In this document: in pieces, positions 26,394 through 37,109 of the stretch
Layout of the letters: each line of letters starts with the position of its first letter
Numbering within the stretch: position 1 is the stretch's first letter
NCBI GenBank assembly: GCA_043228905.1
Contig: JBHGNT010000014.1
Location: 6,014,001 to 6,078,000 of the forward strand
DNA from: Azolla caroliniana
Lineage: Eukaryota; Polypodiophyta
DNA length: 64,000 nucleotides
Direction: 5' to 3'
Notes under the pieces: generated by a model
The model's database searches: none
Told to the model about the DNA's origin: nothing
What the model saw: the letters and a program-made list of their open reading frames with translations, nothing else
Program-made: the position numbers and the translations under genes

Positions 26394-29300
26394 ATGGACA
26401 GAGGTATGGCGAGTTCAGTTCCAACAAAGAAGCTCGACTAGAGAAACTATGTGTCCTGGTCACATAAAATGCACCAGTACTTGTTGGGGCATGGTTATTG
26501 GAGCTATGTGGAAGGAACCAACGAGGTAGCACCGGAGCCGGCACACAAAGATTTCCCGGCATGGGAGCAAGGAGTGAGCTGAGTATTGTACTGTCTCGTG
26601 TCTGGTGTGCATGACTAGATGCTCAGCTACATCAAAGATGCAAAAACGCCAAAGGAGGCCTGGGAAAATCTCCAGAAGATTTTTGTCGCTAGTACCATGA
26701 CACGGAAATTGCAGCTCCGACAAGAGCTTAACAATATCTGACAGAGGGATATTTCCATGACCGACTACACCACCAAGATTAAAGGACAATTGTGACGCGC
26801 TTGGGTCCATCAACGTGACGGTGGACGAAGACGAGATGGTTCAAATCTGCCTTGGTGGTCTAGCACAATGGTACGGGCCAATCCAGACGGTGATCTGCAT
26901 GTGGGAGAAGCCATTGTCCTTCTTCGACTTACAATCCATGTTGATGGTCGAAGAAAACCACACGAGTGGGTCAAGGATCACTCAATCGGAGAGTCGAATG
27001 TTGTACACGGAGGCGGATCGACCTCGTGGGCGTGAAGGACGAGGTGGGTCGGCACGCAATGCATGCGGCCATCAAGAGCAGAACTGAAGGCACAAAGACA
27101 GTGCCGACAATAGTTCCGGACCCTCCACAAGCAGGGAGAGTCATGTCGGAGTAGGAAACCGGCAATCGAAAACCGACACAGAATGCTGGTATTGTGGCAA
27201 GAAAGGCCACAAAGAGAGCGAGTGCTGGAAGAAGCGTGCCAATTCGGATAAATCCGGATCCGGCAAGCCCGGTCAAGGGAACCGACAAAGCTCACACTAC
27301 GCAGAAGGATCGAAAGGATCTGGAACCGGGAAGACCGGTAAAGGGCCAGCCAACCAGCCTTTCTGATGAAGCACAAGGCTAACTTGATGAAGAAGACTAC
27401 TTCGAAATTAGAGGAAGTATGGTACGTTGATTCTGGAGCGTCCAACCACATGACAAGCCATGAAGAGTGGTTCTCTTTTTTGGAGAAACCGGAACAACCA
27501 AGGATTGTTGAAATCGGAGACGACACCCCTCACCCAATTGTGCATGTTGGAGAAGTCCCTTTAAGCCATGTTAGACAAAAGGGGAAGCTGATGAGCGTAC
27601 TACACGTTCCGACGATCACAAAGAACCTGGTATCGGTTGGACAAATTGTTGACCAGGGAATGCAGGTGCGGTTTACACACATCGGTTGCTTCATCAAGGA
27701 AGAAGACTGGATAATTGCGCAAGGGCGCAGAGAAGGGAGGATGTTCATCCTCAACACTAATGACGTCAGCACCGCCATGTTTGCCAAAGGACAAAAGATT
27801 GAATCGGATATCAATCTCTGGCATAAGTGGATTGGCCTTGTCAACTACTAGAGGCTTCAAGATCTGCAATCCAAACAAGTTATGTTCGGATTGCTGAAGT
27901 TTAGTGCCCGGAAGGCCCAAACATGTGAAGCCTACCAACTCGGGAAGCAACACCAGCTTCAATTCCCCACCGAACGAAACCGGAGCCATAACAAGCTTGA
28001 CCTAATCCATTTGGATGTATGGTGACCGACACAAAACGTTAGTCTTGGCGGGAGTCGGTATTTTGTCTCCTTCATCGACGACTACAACCGGCACACGTGG
28101 ATCTATCTCATTGAGAAGAAAAGTGAAGTCTTCGACTGTTTCCGGAACCTTCAAAGCATAATCGAAAGGGAAACAGAGAGGAAGATCAAGATCAAGATCA
28201 AGTGCCTGCCTTCGGATGGTAGAAAAGAATACTTTTCCAGCCAATTCAACAGTTATCTGCAGCAGAACGGAATTCAGAGAGAATTCAGCTGCTGATACAC
28301 ACTGGAACAAAACGTTGTGACCATGAGAAAGAACCAGTCGATTGTCAAGGTAGAAAGGGCAATGCTGGAGGAGAAGAGCATGCCCCAATTCTACTGGGCT
28401 AAGGCGGTCCAGACGGCCATCTACATCCAAAACTGGATCGGAGACAAGGTGTCAGCCCATGACCTGTATTTCAGACGGAAGCTAAACTTGAGGCACCTTC
28501 GGATATTCGGTAGCATAGCATATGTGCATGTACCGGATGAGAAGCGGAAGAAGCTAGATTTGAAGTCGGAGAAATGCATCCTAGTCAGTTACTCGCATGA
28601 GCAGAAGGGGTATAAGTCTTATAACCCCTAGACTAAACAGGTACGAGTAAGTCGAGATGTCGAGTTTGATGAGTCGACATCATGGTACTCCCTACTAACT
28701 CTAACTCCCGAAAAAGACCCGATTCCAGAAGATGAGGCTAGTGAGCTTGAGGAGGTCCAGGAAGAAGATGAAAAATTTGGCACTCTAGAAGACAGTCCAA
28801 TCTCATTCCGGCTAGGTGGGCCGAATGAGTGGCTGAGTCAGGATGACCAATCGGATGGAGAACCGGTGAGTAGTGGAAATTTTCAAATGAAGGACCTGGG
28901 GGACCTTCATTATTTTCTTGGGATCGAGGTGATCCAAACCCACGACAACATATTGCTCTCACAACGCCATTATGTGTTGAATATGTTGTACAAGTTCGTC
29001 ATGACGGAATGCCAACCGATCTCTACACCCCTGGACCAGAACCTGAAGCTACGTCCCGACTCCGGCCCAGCCTGGGATGAGAAATGGTTCCGACAAATTG
29101 TCGGAAGCCTCATATACTTGACAATCACTCGACCCGACATCAGCTACCCGGTCGGAGTGATCAACCAATTCATGCAGAAGCCAACCGTCGAGCACCTTCA
29201 GTGCGCACACCGAATACTTTGGTATGTTAGCAGCATGAAGGACTGGGGATTGTTATACCGACACGGTATAGCTGGGAAGCTTGTCGGATATACCGATGCC

Positions 29301-29655
29301 GACTAGGCTAGTGATGCATCGGATCGCCGACCCACATCCGGTTACATGGTTTCTCTTGCTAGCACGGCTGTTGCGTGGAGCAGCAAAAAGCAGCCAATAG
29401 TGGCTTTGTCTAGCACTGAGGCTCAATACCAAGGCGCTACCATTGCCACCTATGAAGCCATCTGACTTCGGCAACTGCTACGTGACCTTCGGATCAAGGT
29501 GCCGACCCCGACCCCGATCCACTGTGACAACATGAGTAGTATAAAGCTCGCCAAGAACCCAGTGTTCCATACTCGGACAAAGCACAGAGAAGTGCATTAT
29601 CACTTTGTTCGTGAGCGGGTCTTGAGCAGTCAAGTTGAACTTCGATCTTGTATCC
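26394..29655 (+). pseudogene. Copia-J gag-pol, decayed
   Basis: Begins at the ATG at 26394, equivalent to the Copia-D start. Gag (HQYLLGHGYWSYVEG) has several stops and a frameshift. The CCHC knuckle CWYCGKKGHKESEC lies near 27183-27224. Protease reads VDSGASNHMTSH near 27430. Integrase follows (DLQSKQVMFG, then AKAVQTAIYIQNW) with frameshifts. Near 28880 the frame jumps from the acidic linker to MKDLGDLHYFLGIEVI, so the YVDD half of RT is missing. Part of RNase H remains (HCDNMSSIKLAKNP). The domain order gag-PR-IN-RT-RH is copia. Non-functional. Confidence 0.85.
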
Positions 29656-30412
29656 GGATGGCTTCCAGACCCATTTGGCCCAGTTCCTTCCTTCGGCTTG
29701 TCCGATTCGGCTCATCCGGATCCCATCCGGAGGGACCTAATTCCGAAAAAACTCCCCTTTTACTCCGGCATGGGAAGTCTGGTCAGTCTGATCCGTTTCC
29801 GACACATGTCTAGCTTGTCTGCTAGCAACACCTTGGTCAGCATGTCCAACCCGTTCTCCTTTGTATGGATCTTCGTCAACAAAAACTCTTTATCTTCTAC
29901 CTTCTCCCAGAGCCAATGATATCTCCTCTAGATGTTCTTGGTCTGGGAGTGGTACACAACGTTCTTCGTGAGGTGGATGGCACTTTGACTATTGTAGTAG
30001 AGCCGGAATTCCTCCTGTCGGATACCTAATTCTCCGATGAAGTCCTTCATCTAGATTACCTTTTTGTTGGCTTCCATAGCTGCCATATACTCCACTTTCA
30101 TTGTCGACATTGCATTGGACCTTTGCAGCCTCGACTGCCATGAAACAACTCCCCCTGCATAAGTCATCACATATCCAGATGTAGAACGATTGGTATCCGC
30201 ATCAACTGACATATCCGAATCCGTGAATCCTTCAAGTTGGGGTTTTCCTGAGCTGAATCGTAGGCACATACTTGAGGTGCCTTTCAAGTACCGAAGTATC
30301 CACTTCACCGCGGTCCAGTGTTCTCTTCCCGAATTGCTCATGAAACGGTTGACCACTCCGAAATCATATCTGATATCTGGCCGGGTACACACCATTGCAT
30401 ACATCAAAATTC
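29656..30412 (-). pseudogene. Copia-E, 3' LTR fragment and RNase H end
   Basis: Minus strand. 29656-29747 keeps only the first part of an LTR (GGTCCCTCCGGATGGGATCC) next to a degenerate polypurine tract. The RNase H region follows (GFTDSDMSVDADTNRSTSGY, SNAMSTMKVEYMA) with stops. It is interrupted at 30412 by Copia-3 and continues at 35825. It belongs to the same broad family as Copia-2 but is strongly diverged. Confidence 0.75.
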
Positions 30413-30430
30413 CGACAACATAGGCATATG

Positions 30431-31019
30431 GATGATGAAGACCCGGCTTCGGAGCCGGATGATGAAGACCCCGGCTACGGAGCCGGATGATGAAGACCCG
30501 GCTACGGAGCCGGATGATGAAGACCCTGGCTACGGAGCCGGATGACGAATGTACCCGGAGAGAGATCCGGATGCGGGGACATATTTGTGAATATGTTTGC
30601 CAAGGGCCCTTGAGGCTATATTTGTAAATAGCCCGAAAGTCATATGTGTATAAATATGACTTAGGGCAAACAGTTTTATGTTGTTGCTCATTTTTCTGTT
30701 TTCACTTAGAGAGAGCTAAGTGAGCAGCCGAGAGAGAGAGAGAGAGAGAGAGACGAGGAGGTCGTTGCCTCTGTGTACTACCGCCGCCTGTGGCGAAGAC
30801 AGTGAGCTCAAGGTTGTTGCCTTGTAGCTTCACCATTGTACATCTCTGTTTATAGTGATAGTTGGAGTTTGAGGACTCCCGTGGTTTTTCCCATTTAGGG
30901 TTTTCCACGTAAAACATCCTGTGTACCTTTCTCTCTATTGTCTTCGTGCATTTTGTATTTCCTGTTTTCTGAGAGTTGATCCTATTCCTCGGTTGTGGCC
31001 GAGCGCTGTTTTTTCAACA
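30431..31019 (+). repeat. 5' LTR of Copia-3, outer end missing
   Basis: 589 bp. Starts inside the minisatellite (four units of 27-28 bp, GATGATGAAGACCC..GGAGCCG, 30431-30543) and ends TTTTTTCAACA. The TGTTGGGATT outer end seen in its partner is absent. A TATA region inside an inverted repeat lies near 30640-30662, and a GA tract near 30728-30752. Confidence 0.85.
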
Positions 31020-31022
31020 AAG

Positions 31023-31034
31023 TGGTATCAGAGC
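31023..31034 (+). other. tRNA-Met primer-binding site of Copia-3
   Basis: TGGTATCAGAGC, 3 nt after the LTR. Confidence 0.92.
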
Positions 31035-31050
31035 ACGGTTAACATAGAAA

Positions 31051-34000
31051 ATGGAAGGCGGCGGTAGTGGGCCTCCGGGCATGATGGTGTTGAACTCACA
31101 GAACTACGCCGACTGGAAGATAAAGATGGAAGACCTTCTCATTGTCCAAGACCTGTACGAACCGATCGACAATGCCGAGATACCCAAGGGGGTAATAGAG
31201 TCGGAGTGGAAGCTCCTGAACCGGAAAGCCGTAGCGACGATCCGGCAATATGTCGATGTAAGTGTCCTGCAACATGTGGCGAACGATACGAACGCCTATG
31301 AGATGTGGCAGAAGCTGTCCGGACTGTATGAGAGGAAGAATGTTCTGACCCAGACCTCCTTGATGAGGAAGATAGTGAATCTTATGTACCGGGACGGCGA
31401 GAGCATGGTCAAACACGTCAGCACGTTCATGGGACTTGTGAACCAGCTTGCGGCGATCAAGTTCCCGTTGGATGACGCAATGCAAGCCATCATGCTGATG
31501 TGTACCCTTCTGGAGAGCTGGGAGAACTTGGTAGTTACGCTCAGCACCTCCTGTAAGGAAGAGAACTTGTCTTTACTAACGGTAAAGACAAGTATTCTAA
31601 ATGAAGAAGCGCGTCGGAGAGATAAAGAACCGGCCTCCGACTCGAAGGCGCTGCTTATCGAATCGGAACGGGGAAGACAACGGAACCGGAGTCCGCAAAG
31701 ACGGGAGAAGTCGGGGACACAGTCGCAGTCGAGGGGAAGACCTACATGCTTCTACTGTGGGAAGCCGGGGCACTTCCAAAAGAACTGTCGGCATTTCCGG
31801 AAAGACAACGGAACCGACGGTACCGATTCGAAGAAGTCACCGGAGCGAAACGGTTCATACCGGGGAGCCACGGACCGGAGAGGTCCGGATCGGCGAGGGC
31901 AGGACCGGAAAGGAACGACGGCACTTGCGGCAAGTGAAGAAGAGATAATGCTCATTACCGAAGAGAGGGAGCTGAACCTTGCCGGTGAAGAGATGACCTG
32001 GGTGGTCGATTCCGGAGCGTCGTTCCACCTGACCCCGGAGAAGAAATACTTCTCATCCTACACAGCCGGTGAGCACGGCTGTGTCCGAATGGGAAATGAA
32101 GGTACATGACGGATTGCCGGCATAGGAGACGTGTGGCTGATGACATCAACCGGATGCAAGATGCTGCTGAAGGATGTTCGACACGTTCCGGAGGTTCGAT
32201 TGAACCTGATTTCGGCCGGGAGGCTAGACGATGAAGGCTACACGGGTAGCATCCGGAACGGTGTCATGAAGTTCAGCAAAGGGAGCCTGATAGTGGCTCG
32301 GGCCCGGAAGGTCAACACACTGTACCTGATGAATTCCCGGCTATGTCCGGAGGAGCTGAACGTGGCAGCCGACACTGCCGGTGAGCTGTGGCACAAGAGA
32401 CTGTACCACATGAGTGAGAAGGGGATGAAGAGGCTTGCAGAAGACAACCTTATTCCAGTGAAGCATGTGCACCTGGAGAAGTGCACCGATTGTCTGGCCG
32501 GTAAGCAAAACCGGACCTCCTTCCACTCAAGGCCACCGACGAGACGTAGTGTACCATTGGAGTTGGTACACACTAATGTGTGCCAGGTAGAAACGAAGTC
32601 ACATGGCGGAGCCCAGTACTTCGTGACATTCATTGATGACCACAGCCGGAAGCTGTGGACGGCACCGTTGAAGACAAAGGACCAAGTGTTGTGCGTCTTC
32701 AAAGAACTCCACGCGAGAGTGGAAAGGGAATCCGGCAAGAAGCTGAAAGCGATACGAGCGGATAACGGAGGGGAATACCGGGGGCAGTTCCAGGAGTACT
32801 GTCGCTCGAAGGGAATCCGGCTCGAGTTTACTGTGCCGAAGACGCCGGAACTGAACGGGCTGGCCGAGAGGATGAACCGGACCATAATGGAGAGGGTCCG
32901 GAGTATGCTGGCGCATGCGAAATTACCCAAGGGGTTTTGGGTTGAGGCAATGTTGACGGCGACGTACGTGATAAACAGATCACCCTCAGTACCTTTGGAC
33001 GGAGACACACCGCAGAGAGTGTGGACCAGTAAGGAAGTGTCCTACCGGCATCTAAAGGTGTTCGGGTGTCTCGCATACGTGCATGTGGCAAAGGACAGGA
33101 GAGGAAAGCTAGATCCAAAGACCCGGCCATGCATATTCCTCGGTTACGGCGACGACGAGTTCAGCTACCGAGTGTGGGACCCGGTCGACAAGAAGATATT
33201 CAGGAGTCGAGATATCATCTTCATGGAGGACAAGACACTCGCCGACTGGGAGTCGGAGAAGAAGATGAAGAGCTCCAAGTCAACCGGTGAGGATCAACTC
33301 TACGAGGAGCAGTCCCGACCGGCAAGGGACCGGTTAGCACTCGAGGATCCGGCCGAAGACGGTGAAGAAACAGAACCGGCCGAGGAAGATGAAACTGATA
33401 CCGGAACCGGCCCCGATCCCGAAATGGATTCGGATGAAGAGGAAACGGAGGAGCCGGTTACCGAAGCTCCGGAACGGAGATATCCTCTAAGAGAGAGAAG
33501 GGCCCCCCGGAGATTCCCGGAACCAGAGCACGTGCTGCTAACCGACGAGGGGGAGCCGGAGAGTTTTGAAGAAGCAAAGCTTGACAACCATAGCCGCAGG
33601 TGGTTAAGTGCCATGCAGGAGGAGATGGATTCCCTGTATGAGAACCACACATATGAACTTGTGGAGTTGCCGAAAGGTAAGCGGGCACTTCGAAACAAGT
33701 GGGTGTTCAAGCTGAAACCGGGAGATGCCGGAAACCCCCCGAGATACAAAGCCAGGATCGTAGTGAAGGGGTTCCAGCAGAAGAAGGGCGTCGACTTCGA
33801 CGAGATATTTGCCCCGGTAGTGAAGATGACCTCCATCCGGACGGTGCTGAGCATAGCGGCAAGCATGGACCCCGAGGTAGAACAGATGGACGTGAAGACG
33901 GCATTCCTTCACGGTGACCTCAAAGAAGAGATCTACATGCAGCAACCGGAAGGATTCGAGAAGAAGGGGAAGGAGCACCTGGTATGCCGGTTGAAGAAGA

Positions 34001-35124
34001 GCCTTTACGGACTGAAGCAGGCTCCCCGGCAATGGTACCGGAAGTTCGACTCCTTCATGACCGACGAAGGGTACCACAAAACGCAGTCCGATCACTGCGT
34101 GTTTGTGAAGAAGTTCGAAGGAGGAGACTTTCTAATACTCCTCCTGTACGTGGACGACATGTTGATCGTCGGACGGGACCAGGGCAAGATACGGATGCTG
34201 AAGAAAGCGCTTCACCGAACCTTCTCAATGAAGGACCTGGGTCCAGCGAGGCAAATACTAGGGATGCACATCATTCGGGACCGGAAGAAGAAGCAGTTGT
34301 GGCTGTCACAGGAGAAGTACGCGACAAAGGTGCTTCACCGGTTCAACATGTCGGAAGCAAGACCGGTCGGGTCAACCCTCCCAGCAAACTGCAAGTTTTC
34401 GAGCAAGCAAAGCCCCAAGACAAAGGCTGAGAAGGAGGACATGATGAAAGTACCATATGCCTCTGCCGTCGGAAGCTTGATGTACGCAATGGTGTGTACA
34501 GGACCGGACATAGGATATGCAGTCGGAGTGGTGAGCCGGTACATGAGCAATCCCGGCAAAGAGCACTGGAACGCGGTCAAGTGGATACTCCGATACCTGA
34601 AGGGCACGGCAAACGTGTGCCTCCGATTCGGCTCCGGTAAGCCCGAACTCGACGGCTTTACCGATTCGGATATGTCGGCTGATGCAGATACCAGCCGGTC
34701 CACATCAGGGTATGTGATGACGTATGCAGGGGGAGCTGTTTCGTGGCAGTCGAGGCTGCAGAAGACGGTTGCGTTGTCAACCACGGAGGCGGAGTACATG
34801 GCGGTTGTTGAAGCCGGCAAGGAAATAATATGGATGAAGGACTTCATTAGAGAGCTCGGTATCCGGCAGGAGGAGTACCGACTCTACTGCGACAGTCAGA
34901 GTGCCATCCACCTTGCGAAGAACGCGGCCTATCACTCCCGGACGAAGCACATCCAGCGAAGATATCACTGGATCCGGGAAAGGATAGAAGACCAGGAGTT
35001 CGTGCTGACGAAGGTCCACACGGACGAGAACGGGTCGGATATGCTGACCAAGGTGCTCACACCCGACAAGCTGGAAGCGTGCCGGAAGAGGGTCGGACTG
35101 GAAAGACATCCCATGCCGAAGTGA
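31051..35124 (+). pseudogene. Copia-3 Gag-Pol polyprotein with a single nonsense codon
   Basis: 1358 codons from MEGGGSG to the TGA at 35122-35124, the same length class as Copia-2. The only break I see is TGA at 32107-32109 (codon 353), where Copia-2 has TGC for Cys in GTCRIAG, a C to A change just after the protease. Motifs kept: the knuckle CFYCGKPGHFQKNC near 31747-31788, DSGAS near 32010, RADNGGEY, AERMNRT, YVDD near 34150, FTDSDMSADAD, STTEAEY. In the integrase HHCC region the Cys of RLCHMSE in Copia-2 is Tyr here. The zinc ligands themselves appear kept. The intact Gag-protease part (352 residues) could still be made. Confidence 0.9.
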
Positions 35125-35134
35125 AGGGGGAGTT
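35124..35134 (+). other. Polypurine tract of Copia-3
   Basis: AAGGGGGAGTT before the 3' LTR, identical to Copia-2. Confidence 0.85.
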
Positions 35135-35824
35135 TGTTGGGATTACGGTCCCTCCGGATGGGATGGTCGGATGTTCAGAGCCGGATGATGAAGACCCCGG
35201 CTACGGAGCCGGATGATGAAGGCCCGGCTACGGAGCCGGATGATGAAGGCCCGGCTACGGAGCCGGATGATGAAGACCCGGCTACGGAGCCGGATGATGA
35301 AGATCCGGCTACGGAGCCGGATGATGAAGACCCCGGCTACGGAGCCGGATGACGAATGTACCCGGAGAGAGATCCGGATGCGGGGACATATTTGTGAATA
35401 TGTTTGCCAAGGGCCCTTGAGGCTATATTTGTAAATAGCCTGAAAGTCATATGTGTATAAATATGACTTAGGGCAAACAGTTTTATGTTGTTGCTCATTT
35501 TTCTGTTTTCACTTAGAGAGAGCTAAGTGAGCAGCCGAGAGAGAGAGAGAGAGAGAGACGAGGAGGTCGTTGCCTCTGTGTACTACCGCCGCCTGTGGCG
35601 AAGACAGTGATCTCAAGGTTGTTGCCTTGTAGCTTCACCATTGTACATCTCTGTTTATAGTGATAGTTGGAGTTTGAGGACTCCCGTGGTTTTTCCCATT
35701 TAGGGTTTTCCACGTAAAACATCCTGTGTACCTTTCTCTCTATTGTCTTCGTGCATTTTGAATTTCCTGTTTTCTGAGAGTTGATCCTATTCCTCGGTTG
35801 TGGCCGAGCGCTGTTTTTTCAACA
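35135..35824 (+). repeat. 3' LTR of Copia-3
   Basis: 690 bp from TGTTGGGATT to TTTCAACA. Carries six 27-28-bp units (35171-35349) where the 5' LTR has four. Confidence 0.92.
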
Positions 35825-36648
35825 CGACAACATAGGCATATGGTACTATCATCATCTCTGACTTTTCCGTCGTTGTTTTTAGGCTTTGTTTCCTGGATGG
35901 CTTGTAGTTTTCTTGAAGTATCGACCTGATCGACTTCGCATCCAACATGCCGAACCTCTAAAGCACCTTTGTCACGTACTTTTCTTGTGATAGCCACAAA
36001 TGTTTCTTCGACTAGTCCCGGATTATGTGTATCCCCAAAATCTATCTCGCCGGACCCATAATTTTCATTATGAATGACCGACTCAAAGCCTTCCTCAACA
36101 TTCTCATTTTCATATAGTCCTATCCAACAATCAACATGTTGTCTACGTACAATAGTACTATCTAGAAGTCTCCTCCGTCAAATTTCTTCACAAATACGTA
36201 GTGGTCGGCCTGCTTCTTGTGGTATCCTTGGTCGGTCATGAAGGAGTCAAACTTCCAGTACCATTGTTGGGGAGCTTGCTTCAATCTGTATAAGCTCTTC
36301 TTCAACTGTCACACCATGTGCTTCTTCCCTTTCCTGACAAATCCCTTCGGTTTTTAAATGTAGATCTCTCTCTTTTCCTTTGCAATATGCACGTAGGTAA
36401 GACATTCGTACACCTTCAAATGCTGGTTAGAAAACAACTTTACCAGTCCATACTCTATGTGGTGTGTCCGTCCAAGGGCGTTGAGGGTGATCTATTTATC
36501 ACGTACGTCCTTCTCATCAACGCCTCAGCCCAAAACGTCTTCGACAGCATGCGCCAACACGCATGCGTCGAACTCTCTCCATCATAGTCCGGTTCATCCT
36601 TTCGGCCAATCCGTTGAGCTCCGGTGTCTTTGGCATGGTGAATTCTAT
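35825..36648 (-). pseudogene. Copia-E, RT and integrase fragments joined by a deletion
   Basis: Minus strand. 36648-36440 is the integrase core (EFTMPKTPELNGLAERMNRT, then NRSPSTPLDG and YECLTYVHIAKEK). Near 36350 it passes directly to the RT region after LKEEIYMQQPEGF, so roughly 300 codons between integrase and RT are missing compared with Copia-2. RT shows YVDN instead of YVDD near 36130. Ends at 36648, where the Copia-F LTR begins. Confidence 0.75.
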
Positions 36649-37095
36649 TGAGAACCCAATCGTTATTTCACAAGAAATAAATACGCTACAATGCACAACT
36701 CGAAAACACAGAAAAAGGTATACACAGATTTTACGTGGAAACCCTAAACGGGAAAACCACGAGAACAGAGATTCCACTATACATAAGAACATACAGAAAA
36801 ACGGTTATAATCTTCCTAACACACACACGGGATAAACCCGCTTAGGGTTCTTAGCAAGTTCGCTGAGCTTTGTTGCCGCTCTCTCTCTCATGCTCACACG
36901 CTCTCTCTTCTCCGTCGCGCTATGCTACACTACAGAGACTCACGCACCATGTCTATCAACTCTCCATGTCGACTCTCTCAGATTTGACTCCTTGACTGTC
37001 GACTCTCATCCGACCAGTTGGCTTCTCCCTTGCCTTCGATTGTCGGATCTTTCCGAGCAGTCGAATCCTCCCATTGGAGGGACATATTCCTAACA
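36649..37095 (-). repeat. 3' LTR of Copia-F
   Basis: 447 bp. Minus-strand TGTTAGGAATATGTCCCTCC to ..GGGTTCTCA. Boundary set by the adjoining purine tract on one side and the interrupted Copia-E integrase on the other. No partner LTR is in the window, so the inner end (36649) is inferred. Confidence 0.75.
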
Positions 37096-37109
37096 AACTC
37101 CCCCTTAAC
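37096..37109 (-). other. Polypurine tract of Copia-F
   Basis: Minus-strand GTTAAGGGGGAGTT directly before the LTR. Confidence 0.8.

Larger units (their letters stand above)
25795..29655 (+). mobile_element. Copia-J, truncated Ty1/copia element related to Copia-D
   Basis: 5' LTR 25795-26300, primer site, decayed gag-pol, then loss of the 3' end near 29655, where Copia-E sequence starts. There is no 3' LTR, so no target repeat can be tested. An internal deletion at about 28880 removes the RT core. Confidence 0.85.
30431..35824 (+). mobile_element. Copia-3, nearly intact Ty1/copia element
   Basis: LTRs 30431-31019 and 35135-35824, primer site, a full-length gag-pol frame with one stop, and a polypurine tract. 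The 5' LTR lacks about 46 bp of its outer end. Flanks share a 19-bp direct repeat (CGACAACATAGGCATATGG at 30413-30431 and 35825-35843) instead of a 5-bp one. Inserted in the RT region of Copia-E, opposite direction. The LTRs differ by at least three substitutions plus repeat number, so it is slightly older than Copia-2. Confidence 0.92.

Noticed and set aside
35213-35434. ORFs made of repeated MMKARLRSR and similar units
   Set aside because: They are frame shadows of the LTR minisatellite of Copia-3, with no start context or homology.
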